Assembly: GCA_023381565.1 (NCBI GenBank)
Contig: JAMCRR010000125.1
Span: 1 to 40,987, forward strand
Origin: Chloroflexota bacterium
Lineage (GTDB): Bacteria; Chloroflexota; Anaerolineae; Anaerolineales; Anaerolineaceae
Direction of reading: 5' to 3'
Length of the DNA stretch: 40,987 bases
The first letter of the stretch is position 1. The number at the start of each line of letters is the position of its first letter. The notes under the pieces were generated by a model that was given only the letters and a program-made list of their open reading frames with translations, was not told the origin of the DNA and ran no database searches. The position numbers and the translations under genes are program-made. Of this stretch, positions 22,773 through 31,398 are shown in pieces.

Positions 22773-25004
22773 TTATCGCCGGTTAAACCCTCCGCCACCA
22801 CGGCGGTCGTTATGGCGGTTATCGCCGCTTCGCCCGCCGCCGGGCCGGTGCTCTGAGCTGCCGCCGGGTCGGCTGCGACCTTTGCGGTCGTGCTGGTTGG
22901 CCTCTTCAGGCGTCCAGCCTTCCAACACAGCCTGGCGGGACAACCGGATTTTCCCCGCAGGGTCGATATCGGTGATCATCACAGTGATTTCATCTCCGAC
23001 GTTGACGATATCTTCCACCTTTTCAACTCTCTCGCTGTCGAGCTGAGAGATGTGCACCATACCATCCAGGTTGGGCAAGATCTCGACGAAAGCGCCGAAA
23101 TCGGTCACGCGCACGACCTTGCCCGTATAGATACGGCCAACCTGCGGCATCTCGGTCATGGATTCGATGCGCTCGCGGGCGCGTGCTTCGCCTTCGCCGT
23201 CAGTCGCGGCGATATAGACTGAGCCGTCGTCCTCGATATCGATTTTAGTCCCGGTCTCTTCCTGCAGGCTGCGGATGTTCTTTCCACCCGGACCAATGAT
23301 CGCACCGATCTTATCGATGGGGACCTTAATCACGGTGATGCGCGGTGCATGCGGCTTGAGCTGTGGCCGGGGCGCCGGGATAACCTCGAGCATCGTATCC
23401 AGGATCTGCCGGCGCGCCTGTCGCGCCTGTTCTAAGGCTTCAGCCATGATCTGCGGGGTAATCCCCGTGATCTTGATGTCCATTTGCAGGGCAGTGATGC
23501 CTTTGTCGGTTCCGGCTACTTTGAAATCCATATCGCCGAGATGGTCCTCAAGACCCTGAATATCCGTCAAGATGCGATGGTTGTCTTCCTCTTTGATCAG
23601 CCCCATGGCCACCCCGGCTACTGGCGCCCGGATGGGGACGCCCGTATCCATCAAAGCCAGGGTCGATCCGCACACAGATGCCATGGAGGTGGACCCGTTG
23701 GAGGACAGCACCTCCGAGACCAGGCGCAGGGTGTAGGGGAACTCCTTTTCCGGAGGAATCACCGGGAGCAAAGCCCGTTCTGCCAGGGCGCCGTGGCCCA
23801 CTTCGCGGCGAGATTGGCCGCGCAGCTGCTTGACTTCGCCAGTCGAGTAGGGTGGGAAGTTGTAGTGGTGCATGTAGCGTTTGGTTTCAGCCGGCGTCAG
23901 CGAATCCAGCTCTTGAGCCTCTTTGGGGGTTCCCAGAGTAGCCAGGGTAAGCACCTGGGTTTCGCCGCGGGTGAAGAGGCCGGAGCCGTGAGCGCGCGGG
24001 CTGACGTCAACCTCGCACCAGATCGGGCGGATCTCGGTCAGACCTCGACCATCCGGCCGGAGGGATTTTTCCAGGATACGCCGGCGAACGACTTTTTTGT
24101 AAGCCTCCTCGAACGCCATCTTCAGGGAAGACTCGAGCCCCTCATCTCCATTGGCCAGGTCGGTAATCGCCTCTGCGCGGAGAGCATCGATTGCCTCATT
24201 CAGCTCGGATTTCGTATGGGGGGCATCCAAAATGCTTTCGATCGCCTGACCCGCGCGCTGGTCCATACTCTCTGCGAGCGATGGATCAAGCCCAAAGGTA
24301 GGCACTTCTCGCTTTGGTTTGCCGATCTCGGCGGCCATCTTCTCCTGCATTTCCACCAGCGGCTGGATGGCGCGGTGCCCCAGTTCGAGGGCTGCCAGCA
24401 TATCGCTCTCGGAGACTTCTGTCGCACCGCATTCGACCATCAGGATGGCCTCGCGTGTCCCGGCAATGCGCAGGTCCAGGTCAGATTCGTCCAGCTCGGC
24501 GAAGGTAGGATTGACGATGAACTGACCGTTCACCCTGCCCACTCGAACTGCCCCAACCGGCCCGGCCCAGGGAATATCCGAAATCATCAGCGCCGCAGAG
24601 GCTGCGTTGATCGCCAGGATATCGAGCGGGTTTACTCCATCGGCGGAGACAGAGAAGAGGATAACCTGCACCTCGTTGCGCATGTCGCTAGAGAAGAGTG
24701 GCCGCAGCGGCCGGTCGGTCAGGCGAGCGGTGAGGATCGCCTCGGCACCCGGGCGGCCTTCACGCCGGAAGAACGAACCGGGGATGCGACCGCCAGCATA
24801 CATGCGCTCTTCGTATTCGATGGTGAGAGGGAAGAAATCTGTGCCTTCTCGCGGTTCAGCTCCCATAGTTGCAGCTGCGAATACAATTGAATCACCTAAT
24901 CGAATGGTGACAGAACCGCCAGCCTGTTGAGCCAGCTTGCCAGTCTCGATGATAACCTCCTGGCTACCAACCGAGGCTGTGTAACGTTTTCCTTCGGGTT
25001 TCAT
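22773..25004 (-). CDS. pnp: Polyribonucleotide nucleotidyltransferase (PNPase)
   Basis: PNPase degrades RNA 3'-5' using phosphate. Domains in order over 743 residues: first RNase PH core (about 10-140), helical linker, second RNase PH core (about 320-500) with the phosphate and metal-binding segments VCGSTLALMDTGVP and GDMDFKVAGTDKG, KH domain (IGAIIGPGGKNIRSLQ), S1 domain (GKVVRVTDFGAFVEI), and a 40-residue tail rich in Arg, Gly and Asn. The RG tail could add RNA binding. ATG 25004 is preceded by an AGGA SD. The 221-base gap to rpsO holds an rpsO terminator and a long hairpin in the probable pnp leader, paralleling the rpsO-pnp arrangement and autoregulation known in E. coli. Confidence 0.96.
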   Translation of the reverse strand: MKPEGKRYTASVGSQEVIIETGKLAQQAGGSVTIRLGDSIVFAAATMGAEPREGTDFFPLTIEYEERMYAGGRIPGSFFRREGRPGAEAILTARLTDRPLRPLFSSDMRNEVQVILFSVSADGVNPLDILAINAASAALMISDIPWAGPVGAVRVGRVNGQFIVNPTFAELDESDLDLRIAGTREAILMVECGATEVSESDMLAALELGHRAIQPLVEMQEKMAAEIGKPKREVPTFGLDPSLAESMDQRAGQAIESILDAPHTKSELNEAIDALRAEAITDLANGDEGLESSLKMAFEEAYKKVVRRRILEKSLRPDGRGLTEIRPIWCEVDVSPRAHGSGLFTRGETQVLTLATLGTPKEAQELDSLTPAETKRYMHHYNFPPYSTGEVKQLRGQSRREVGHGALAERALLPVIPPEKEFPYTLRLVSEVLSSNGSTSMASVCGSTLALMDTGVPIRAPVAGVAMGLIKEEDNHRILTDIQGLEDHLGDMDFKVAGTDKGITALQMDIKITGITPQIMAEALEQARQARRQILDTMLEVIPAPRPQLKPHAPRITVIKVPIDKIGAIIGPGGKNIRSLQEETGTKIDIEDDGSVYIAATDGEGEARARERIESMTEMPQVGRIYTGKVVRVTDFGAFVEILPNLDGMVHISQLDSERVEKVEDIVNVGDEITVMITDIDPAGKIRLSRQAVLEGWTPEEANQHDRKGRSRPGGSSEHRPGGGRSGDNRHNDRRGGGGFNRR

Positions 25005-25026
25005 AGTTTATTCCTGTCCTAAAATT

Positions 25027-25096
25027 CCCACCTGGTCAGGGACTGACAATTGCCGAGGAAATTTTCCTCACCACTTGTCAATTCCTAACCGGTGGG
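25027..25096 (-). promoter_or_regulatory. Long imperfect hairpin in the pnp 5' leader
   Basis: Nested complementary arms lie symmetrically: CCCACC (25027-25032) with GGTGGG (25091-25096), GGT with ACC, AGG (25038-25040) with CCT (25084-25086), TGACAA (25044-25049) with TTGTCA (25075-25080), and GAGGAA (25055-25060) with TTCCTC (25064-25069). Together they give about 25 paired positions with small internal loops, 23 bases upstream of the pnp start. Such a stem is a plausible RNase III or PNPase autoregulation site by analogy with E. coli. Confidence 0.6.
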
Positions 25097-25175
25097 TTGG
25101 TTTACCGACCTTCAACACTTCCCTGAGTATCGGATTATTGTGATAGCCCCTTTGCGAGCATACCGATCAATATAC

Positions 25176-25213
25176 AAAAACGAGTAGATGGGATGCGGTG
25201 CGCCATCTACTCG
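25176..25213 (-). terminator. Intrinsic terminator of rpsO
   Basis: On the minus strand an 11-bp perfect stem (25213-25203 with 25191-25181, arms CGAGTAGATGG and CCATCTACTCG) with an 11-base loop is followed by TTTTT (25180-25176). It begins 13 bases after the rpsO stop. Read-through or a separate promoter would be needed for pnp. Confidence 0.85.
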
Positions 25214-25225
25214 GGTGGAGCATGC

Positions 25226-25498
25226 TTATTTCTGGCGGATGCTTAACCGTTCGGTTAAGTCCAAATAGCGCGCGTAATCTTTACGGCGTATGTATGCCAA
25301 CAAGCGGCGCCGATGTCCGACCAGTTTTAGCAACCCACGCCGAGAAGACTCGTCGTGTTTATTGATCCGTAAGTGATCCGTCAATTGGGTGATCCGTTTG
25401 GTGAGCAGGGCTATTTGAACTTCAGGTGACCCTGTATCACTCTCATGCCGGTGATAGGTGGTAATGACTTGGGTCTTAACTTCCTTATCTAATGCCAT
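25226..25498 (-). CDS. rpsO: 30S ribosomal protein S15
   Basis: S15 binds 16S rRNA early in assembly and is often a translational autoregulator. The 90-residue product has the family core: [22 protein letters not shown], the [25 protein letters not shown] block that binds RNA, and a final [16 protein letters not shown] helix. AGGAG lies 12 bases before the ATG. An extended -10 promoter at 25599-25607 would give a leader of about 90 bases. Confidence 0.96.
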   Translation of the reverse strand: MALDKEVKTQVITTYHRHESDTGSPEVQIALLTKRITQLTDHLRINKHDESSRRGLLKLVGHRRRLLAYIRRKDYARYLDLTERLSIRQK

Positions 25499-25598
25499 GA
25501 CGTCTGCTTTCTCCTAAAATTAGTCATATGAGCAGGTCTCCATTCCTACAGCCCAAGCACGCATCTCCAGGCCGTAAAAAGGTCCAGTCAGTGGAAAC

Positions 25599-25607
25599 AT
25601 TATACCA
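25599..25607 (-). promoter_or_regulatory. Extended -10 promoter candidate for rpsO
   Basis: On the minus strand TGGTATAAT (25607-25599) is a TG-n extended -10 with a perfect TATAAT. No recognisable -35 box is present 17 bases upstream (TCCCCC), which extended -10 promoters tolerate. It is about 100 bases upstream of rpsO. Confidence 0.5.
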
Positions 25608-25644
25608 GAATGCAAGAGTTTGGGGGAGAAATAGCCTGCAGGCA

Positions 25645-26457
25645 TCAACCTTGCTCGGCCTTCACCCTGAGGGCAGATCGTAAGCCGTCCTGGGTGGCGG
25701 GGTCGAAGGCATCCAGGCATCGGCGTACAAGGCGGGCAGCTCCATCGTCATTCGAAACCGAAAGCGCGTGGCGGAGGAAATATACTGTCTCTCCCGGGGA
25801 GCGCTGCGCTAAAGCCGCAATCAACCCTTTTAGCTCGGGAATCAGCGCGCTTGACGAGGTTGAAACCAGAGGGGTGAGAGCGACAAAGGTCAGAGGCAGG
25901 TTCTCGAAGCTTTGATCGTCAACCATCGATCGTAGGGCTCTCAACCCCAAGGCCTGGATTGCGATTTTGTCGCTTGCAAGCCAGGAGGAGAGCAGGTCGA
26001 CCCATAAAGCGGGTTTTTCCTTTTGCAGCCGGGTTTTTTCCACTGGCAAGCAGAAATCCAGGAGGTGGTGATCCGTGGAAGGGACGGCCCATTCCCGCAG
26101 ACGTTGAAGGATGGGCTCAGGAGGATTGGGGCTGATCTCTCCCAGGAGAAATATTGCCAGGATGCGCGGTTCGAGATAGGTATCCGCCCATAAACGGTCC
26201 GCCAACGCCAGAGCGGCGGTCGGGTTGGCAGCACAACGCTGGGTAAGCTCGACCTGTATCTGCCTGAGCACCTGAGCCGGCGGGGAGTAATGAGGGATTA
26301 ACGTGGCGCGTGCGCCCGATTGCTGCGGCCGCAGTGTCCGGTTGGCATAGAAGTACAGCACCTCGTGCAGCGTATGTTGAAATACATCCGGTTGCCTGAA
26401 GGAATCGCCTAATTGAGCGATTTGATGTTTAAGACGGGACATCTGGATGGCAGGCAT
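25645..26457 (-). CDS. HEAT-like helical repeat protein, possibly DNA-alkylation-repair (AlkD)-like
   Basis: A 270-residue, all-helical protein. Segments such as LADRLWADTYLEPRILAIFLLGEIS, WVDLLSSWLASDKIAIQALGLRALRSMV and ETVYFLRHALSVSNDDGAARLVRRCL repeat at intervals of 40-60 residues with the Trp, Arg and Leu spacing of HEAT/ARM-type repeats. AlkD-like DNA glycosylases share this look, but I cannot identify the catalytic Asp with confidence. ATG 26457 has GGAG eleven bases upstream. The gene follows proS by 59 bases on the same strand. Confidence 0.6.
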   Translation of the reverse strand: MPAIQMSRLKHQIAQLGDSFRQPDVFQHTLHEVLYFYANRTLRPQQSGARATLIPHYSPPAQVLRQIQVELTQRCAANPTAALALADRLWADTYLEPRILAIFLLGEISPNPPEPILQRLREWAVPSTDHHLLDFCLPVEKTRLQKEKPALWVDLLSSWLASDKIAIQALGLRALRSMVDDQSFENLPLTFVALTPLVSTSSSALIPELKGLIAALAQRSPGETVYFLRHALSVSNDDGAARLVRRCLDAFDPATQDGLRSALRVKAEQG

Positions 26458-26516
26458 CTAATCAGTGTCTCCCCAGGGTCACGGGTAAGCTATCCGGCGC
26501 CGAGCGCATTTCCAGG

Positions 26517-27950
26517 CTAATACGCACGTGCAAAATAGACTTTCTCCGAAGCAGGCTTACCGCAGTAGATGCATCTCCCGCTGCCTGCTGATTGGTCGAG
26601 GGGGATGCAGCGTGTGGTGGCTTTGGTTTCTTCTTTTATTTTAGCCTCACAGGCGGCATCACCGCACCACCAGGCGAAAGCCCACCCGTTTTGGACAATT
26701 TCTTTCAACTCGGGGTAATCCTTTGGTTCTACAATATGCTCATCACGGAATTTTATTGCCCGATCGTATAGCGACTTGTGAATATCCTCCAACAGGTCGG
26801 CGACCTGGGCGGCGATTCCGGCTTGCGGGACGAAAGTGCGCCCGGCTTTACCGGCAATATCGCGCCGAGCGACAGCCAGGGTGCCTTTGGCGACGTCTTT
26901 CGGTCCCACCTCGATGCGCAGCGGCACCCCGCGCATCTCCCAGTCGTTGAACTTGAAACCCGGAGTGACTTCCGTACGGTCATCGACGCGCACGCGGAAA
27001 CCGGATAGCTCTCCACGCAGCCGCTCGACAACCGGCATCACCTGCGATTTCTCATCATCGTTGCGGAAGATTGGCACGATAACCACCTGGATCGGCGCCA
27101 GGCGCGGTGGAAGCACCAATCCCTGGTCATCGCCGTGGGTCATGATAATGGCGCCGATGAAACGGGTCGATAGCCCCCACGATGTGGTCCAGCAGTGCTG
27201 CAGCTCATTATTGGTATCCAGGTAGCGGATATCGAAGGCTTGAGCGAAATTCTGGCCCAGGTTGTGTGAGGTGCCGGCTTGAAGGGCGCGCGTGTCGCCC
27301 ATCATGGCTTCAATCGAATACGTACGCAGCGCCCCGGCGAATTTTTCCGCCTCACTTTTACGTCCCCGGATAACCGGTACGGCAGCCTCGTTGATCGCAA
27401 AATCCGCGTAGGTCTCCAGCATTTGTAGGGTTTCCGCCTGCGCCTCATCGGCCGTAGCGTGAGCTGTATGCCCTTCTTGCCAGTAAAACTCGAGTGTGCG
27501 CAGGAACAAGCGGGTGCGCATCTCCCAGCGGACGACGTTCCCCCATTGGTTGATCAGGACGGGCAGGTCGCGGTAGGATTTGATCCACTTGGCATACATG
27601 TGCCCGATGATGGTCTCGGAGGTCGGCCGGACGACGAGCGGCTCCTCCAGCTTTTCACCACCTCCGATGGTCACCACTGCCAGCTCAGGAGATAACCCCT
27701 CGATGTGTTCTTTCTCTTTTTCCATGAAAGACATCGGGATGAGCAGCGGGAAAGCTGCGTTCACGTGACCGGTGGCTTTGAAGCGAAGGTCGAGGGCTTG
27801 CTGGATATTTTCCCAGAGCGCCCAGCCATACGGGCGGACGATCATACAGCCACGCACCGGCGCATAATCAGCCATTTCGGCGCGCAGGACGACCTGGTTA
27901 TACCATTCGGAGAAATTTTCATTGCGGGTGGGGAGTTTTTCGTCAGTCAT
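26517..27950 (-). CDS. proS: Prolyl-tRNA synthetase, archaeal/eukaryotic-type (class II)
   Basis: ProS charges tRNA-Pro with proline. At 477 residues it is the short 'ProS type 3' form without the bacterial editing insertion. Motif 2 is VVRWEMRTRLFLRTLEFYWQEGH, followed by an HATADEAQAE segment and the motif 3 region MTHGDDQGLVLPPRLAP. The C-terminal domain has four cysteines (CGDAACE and CIYCG), the zinc site typical of this class, and the conserved final Tyr. No separate editing domain gene is adjacent. The ATG at 27950 has no strong SD. Confidence 0.93.
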   Translation of the reverse strand: MTDEKLPTRNENFSEWYNQVVLRAEMADYAPVRGCMIVRPYGWALWENIQQALDLRFKATGHVNAAFPLLIPMSFMEKEKEHIEGLSPELAVVTIGGGEKLEEPLVVRPTSETIIGHMYAKWIKSYRDLPVLINQWGNVVRWEMRTRLFLRTLEFYWQEGHTAHATADEAQAETLQMLETYADFAINEAAVPVIRGRKSEAEKFAGALRTYSIEAMMGDTRALQAGTSHNLGQNFAQAFDIRYLDTNNELQHCWTTSWGLSTRFIGAIIMTHGDDQGLVLPPRLAPIQVVIVPIFRNDDEKSQVMPVVERLRGELSGFRVRVDDRTEVTPGFKFNDWEMRGVPLRIEVGPKDVAKGTLAVARRDIAGKAGRTFVPQAGIAAQVADLLEDIHKSLYDRAIKFRDEHIVEPKDYPELKEIVQNGWAFAWWCGDAACEAKIKEETKATTRCIPLDQSAGSGRCIYCGKPASEKVYFARAY

Positions 27951-28006
27951 GGGTAAGTTCTTCCAGGTTGTGAGATATTGTAATTCTCGTTATCGAGTAC
28001 ACGCGG

Positions 28007-28549
28007 TCAGGCAGCCGTATGTCTGCGAAGCTCTGCGATCGCCGCGTCGACATCCGGCGCGAAGGTCAGGAAACGACGGTCGTGTTCGGCGACAAATTCG
28101 CCCAAGCTGTCCAGCAGCTGGGTGAAGGTGGTTTTCCAGCCAGGCCCGATCACAATCAGCGGTCGGGTGGGAATCGATTGGACGATCATTTCATTCCACA
28201 TTAAAGAGATCTCGACCAACGTGCCCGCGCCTCCCGGCAATGCCAGGGCTGCATCGCACCCATCGATGAGCGCATGCAGGCGTTCTCGCAGGGTGGCGTA
28301 GCGCCATTCTTCGTGCACCCAATGGTTGGGGCTGACTTTGCGCCAATCTTCGATCTGCTGGCAGGTCACCCCAATCACGTGTCCGCCGGCTTCGGCTGCC
28401 CCGCGCGAAACCGCTTCCATTGAGCCGATGTAACCGCCGGTCAGGACCTCATGACCCTCTCTGGCGAGCATCGCGCCCAAACACATCGCATCTTGATAAA
28501 AACCATTACCCGGGGGAGGTTGTGATCCCCCGAAAACAGTAACGCGCAT
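28007..28549 (-). CDS. LOG-family protein (lysine-decarboxylase-like fold)
   Basis: LOG-family proteins are often nucleoside 5'-monophosphate phosphoribohydrolases (cytokinin-activating in some organisms). The hallmark PGGAGTLVE lies near residue 108, and the GGYIGSMEAVSRGA segment supplies the phosphate-binding loop. The product has 180 residues. The start is set at ATG 28549 (MRVTVFGGSQ), which matches the family start and has AGGA nine bases upstream; an in-frame start at 28585 overlaps the preceding small gene. The substrate cannot be told from sequence. Confidence 0.85.
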   Translation of the reverse strand: MRVTVFGGSQPPPGNGFYQDAMCLGAMLAREGHEVLTGGYIGSMEAVSRGAAEAGGHVIGVTCQQIEDWRKVSPNHWVHEEWRYATLRERLHALIDGCDAALALPGGAGTLVEISLMWNEMIVQSIPTRPLIVIGPGWKTTFTQLLDSLGEFVAEHDRRFLTFAPDVDAAIAELRRHTAA

Positions 28550-28565
28550 AGGACAGGTTCCTGTA

Positions 28566-28778
28566 TTAATTCGATTCCAATGCATCTAAGGCAGCGATTG
28601 CAGAAGCACGCTGCTGTGGATGCCAGCCCTCTTCAGTTGCCATCCTTTTCAGGTGGCTGAGGACGTTCTTTTGCTCCATCTGGTCAGCTTGTGCAAACGC
28701 AAGGCGAATGATCTCAGGTTGGCGGGATAAGATTTGGTCCCAAAAATCATCCAGCGGGATCGGAATCTCGGATTTCAA
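28566..28778 (-). CDS. Small hypothetical protein with a TTG start
   Basis: A 70-residue acidic, helical protein (PLDDFWDQILSRQPEIIRLAF, LSHLKRMATEEGWHPQQRASA). No family is recognised. The TTG at 28778 has GGAGG eight bases upstream, a good SD, and the gene ends 16 bases before the LOG-family start, so the two are probably cotranscribed. The amino-acid composition and codon bias look coding. Confidence 0.55.
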   Translation of the reverse strand: MKSEIPIPLDDFWDQILSRQPEIIRLAFAQADQMEQKNVLSHLKRMATEEGWHPQQRASAIAALDALESN

Positions 28779-28907
28779 AAACGCACCCTCCAGAGCTTTG
28801 CCCCGATGGGCAGGAGATGATTCGATGGATTATACCTTGATTCTAAGGCGTGGAATGCAATCAGCTGAGCTGGAAATTTTCAACCTGACTATGATAAAGC
28901 CTATTAG

Positions 28908-29225
28908 GAGATCAAACAACACGTTACTTACATCCCGATCGCTCACGGTCCCTCAGCGACGGCTTTCAAGGCCAGCGTCCAGAGAGCGCTTGCCAGCCCC
29001 TTGAACAAAGAAGACTTTGCCGTTATGAATTCCGGCACCGAGCGACTGGTCTGGATAAGCTGGGCTGAGCCGACAGTGATCTTATGCCCGGATGAAACCG
29101 ACGACGGGACGACACGGGTCTGCCACCAGATCGACGACAGCCTGTTCGCTTTCAAACCGGGCCGCGCCGCGCTGGTCCCCCAGCTTGCCGTAGACGGAAA
29201 TACCAACCCAGATGCGACCGAGTAG
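28908..29225 (+). pseudogene. Open frame without a usable start, possible gene remnant
   Basis: In the 471-base gap at 28779-29249, one plus-strand frame is open for 105 codons and reads like protein (YIPIAHGPSATAFKASVQRA, then LVWISWAEPTVILCPDETDD and FKPGRAALVPQLAVDGN), with G/C-rich third positions. It begins directly after a TAG at 28905-28907. The only in-frame standard start is a TTG at 29001, in the middle of the coding-like part and without an SD. AGGAG at 28906-28910 precedes the frame, but no ATG, GTG or TTG follows at a normal distance. It may be a gene truncated at its 5' end or one that uses a non-standard start. No family is recognised. The rest of the gap (28779-28907) holds nothing I can support. 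Confidence 0.3.
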
Positions 29226-29245
29226 ACGGGCGCTTTTTATTATTT
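29214..29245 (+). terminator. Weak terminator-like hairpin after the 28908-29225 frame
   Basis: GCGACC (29214-29219) pairs with GGGCGC (29228-29233) with one mismatch and is followed by TTTTTATTATTT. This gives some support to transcription of the plus-strand frame. The short, mismatched stem makes it uncertain. Confidence 0.33.
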
Positions 29246-29249
29246 GATC

Positions 29250-31322
29250 TTACTCTTCTTTCTTGTTGGTATTTTCTTTCTGCTTGGCGGCGATAATTTC
29301 CTGGGCAATGTGCGCCGGGACAACCTCGTAGTGGTCCAGCTCCATGGTGAACAGTCCGCGCCCGCCGGTTATGGAGCGCAGCTGGGTGGTATAGCGCAGC
29401 ATTTCGGCCAGCGGAACCTGGGCGGTCACTACCGAGCGGCCCCGCTCCGTCTCCATCCCCTGGACCCTGGCGCGGCGGGTATTCAAATCGCCGAGCACGT
29501 CGCCCATGTTGGCTTCGGGGACGATGACCTTCACGTTCATGATCGGCTCGTATAAGACCGGAGAAGCATCTTTGAAAGCCAGCTTGAAAGCCTCACGCCC
29601 GGCGACTTCAAACGCGATGGGTTTCGAATCCACCGGATGTTCTTTCCCATCGAAAACCGATACCCTGACCCCTCGCACCGGGTAGCCGGCCACGATGCCT
29701 TCTTTCATCACTGCTCGGATGCCTTTCTCGATAGCGGGCATATAGCTGGAGGAGATGGCCCCGCCGAACACGTCGTTGACGAACTCGAAATCGCCCTCCG
29801 GCAGCGGTTCAACCCGCAGGTGGACTTCGCCAAACTGCCCTGCGCCACCGGTCTGCTTCTTGTGCCGGTACATGGCTTGAGATTTCTTGGTGATGCTTTC
29901 GGTATAAGGCACCTTAGGCTCGAGCGTAACCAGGGCGACCTGAAATTTGGTCTCGGCGCGACGGATGGCGACGTCAATGTGCTGATCGCCCATCCCCTGC
30001 ATGATCGTCTGGTTCGTGGCCGGTTCCTGATACCAGGAGAGGGTCATATCTTCTTCGGAGAGGCGGGTTAATGTCGGGCTGATCTTGGTTGAATCGGCCT
30101 GCGTCTTGGGATTGATGGCCACCCTGTATAAGGCGGTCGGGTACTCAGGCACAGGCAGAGTCAGGGGGTGGCCCCGGTCGCCAAGCGTATCGCAGGTGGA
30201 GGTCTCGTTCAGCTTGGCCACCGTGCCGATATCCCCGGCGTGGATGGTTTTCACCGATATCACCTCTTTCCCACGCGAGACGTGCAGCGTGCCCAAGCGC
30301 TCTTCGGTTTGTTTGTTCTGGTTCCACACGCGTGTATCCGAGTTCATCATCCCCGAATACACCCGAAAATAGGTCTGCTTGCCAACAAAAGGATCGGCAG
30401 TGGTTTTCCACACATAGGCGGCCAACGGACCACCATCCTTGGCGCTGATTTCCTCCGGACCATCCTTCCCATCTGCCACGACGGGAGCGATTTCGGCTGG
30501 AGATGGCGCCAAACCTATGGCCGCATCCAGCAGAGGCAGAATTCCGATCTCCGCGGCGCCCGAAGCGACAAACACCGGAACGATATTGCCCGAGCTGATG
30601 CTCTTGCGCATGCCGCGGGTGATCTCCTCAGGCGAGAGGGTGCCATTCTCTAGGTATTTTTCCAACAGCTCGTCTTCACCTTCGGCGGCGGCTTCCACCA
30701 AGACGACGTGGGCATCGTCGGCTGCTCCCTTTAGATCCTCAGGAATTTCGGCTAAATTTTTCCCTTCACCGCTGAAGGCTTTCATGGTGAGCAGATCGAT
30801 CACACCTTTGAAATTTTGTTTCTCACCCCAAGGAAGCTGCACTGGCACCAAGCGTACCTGTGAAAACTCCTGGACCGCATCAATGACTTTGCGGAAATTT
30901 GCATTCTCGCGTTCCATTTTGTTGATTACCAGGAAGCGCGGAAGCTTGAATTTGTCACAATACTCCCAGGCGACTTCGGTACCCACCTCCAGCCCGGATA
31001 CTGAATCGACGAGCAAGATAACTGTATCGGCCACCCGCAAAGCCGATATCACCTCGCCGATAAAATCTGTGTATCCCGGAGTATCCAGGAAATTGATCTT
31101 GCAGTTCTTATATTCGATGGGGATGATGGAGGTGGACAACGAAATCTTGCGACGAATTTCTTCTTCGTCGTAATCGGAGACAGTGGTGCCATCCTCGGTC
31201 TTACCCAGGCGGGTGGTAGCGCCAGCGCAATGCAAAAATGCCTCCGTCAACATCGTTTTTCCTGCGCCACTGTGAGAAGCGAGCGCAATATTACGGATAG
31301 TCTCGGTGGTATACTCTTTCAT
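29250..31322 (-). CDS. EF-G-like translational GTPase (FusA2-type)
   Basis: An EF-G paralogue of 690 residues. The P-loop is ASHSGAGKTML instead of the AHIDAGKTT of true EF-G, G3 is DTPGY, and the G4 guanine motif is NKME where NKMD is expected. Domain III-V features follow: GDQHIDVAIRRAETKF, YRHKKQTGGAGQFGEV and the PEANMGDVLGDLNTRRARVQGM block near the end. These traits place it with the EF-G-like family that is widespread beside true EF-G; its role is unclear. ATG 31322 has AAGGA upstream. The promoter at 31370-31398 carries an internal dyad, so expression is probably regulated. Confidence 0.88.
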   Translation of the reverse strand: MKEYTTETIRNIALASHSGAGKTMLTEAFLHCAGATTRLGKTEDGTTVSDYDEEEIRRKISLSTSIIPIEYKNCKINFLDTPGYTDFIGEVISALRVADTVILLVDSVSGLEVGTEVAWEYCDKFKLPRFLVINKMERENANFRKVIDAVQEFSQVRLVPVQLPWGEKQNFKGVIDLLTMKAFSGEGKNLAEIPEDLKGAADDAHVVLVEAAAEGEDELLEKYLENGTLSPEEITRGMRKSISSGNIVPVFVASGAAEIGILPLLDAAIGLAPSPAEIAPVVADGKDGPEEISAKDGGPLAAYVWKTTADPFVGKQTYFRVYSGMMNSDTRVWNQNKQTEERLGTLHVSRGKEVISVKTIHAGDIGTVAKLNETSTCDTLGDRGHPLTLPVPEYPTALYRVAINPKTQADSTKISPTLTRLSEEDMTLSWYQEPATNQTIMQGMGDQHIDVAIRRAETKFQVALVTLEPKVPYTESITKKSQAMYRHKKQTGGAGQFGEVHLRVEPLPEGDFEFVNDVFGGAISSSYMPAIEKGIRAVMKEGIVAGYPVRGVRVSVFDGKEHPVDSKPIAFEVAGREAFKLAFKDASPVLYEPIMNVKVIVPEANMGDVLGDLNTRRARVQGMETERGRSVVTAQVPLAEMLRYTTQLRSITGGRGLFTMELDHYEVVPAHIAQEIIAAKQKENTNKKEE

Positions 31323-31369
31323 GAAAAGTATCCTTTTTTATCTGATTAATATTTTAAAATGGCCTGCTT

Positions 31370-31398
31370 ATTTTAAAGGAAGAACACGTTCTTGTCAA
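31370..31398 (-). promoter_or_regulatory. Promoter of the EF-G-like gene with a perfect dyad in the spacer
   Basis: On the minus strand TTGACA (31398-31393), 17 bases, then TAAAAT (31375-31370). Between the boxes, AAGAAC-2-GTTCTT (31380-31393) is a perfect 6-bp inverted repeat, a typical repressor position. A second repeat, GTCAAA-7-TTTGAC (31394-31412), covers the -35. Confidence 0.68.

Noticed and set aside
23484..24890. Long plus-strand open frame opposite pnp
   Set aside because: It is a shadow of pnp: the minus-strand translation is clearly PNPase, and the plus-strand one has no recognisable domain or SD.
28943..29206. 87-codon minus-strand frame in the 28.8-29.2 kb gap
   Set aside because: Low-complexity Ser/Arg/Trp-rich translation; the plus-strand frame in the same place has better codon composition.
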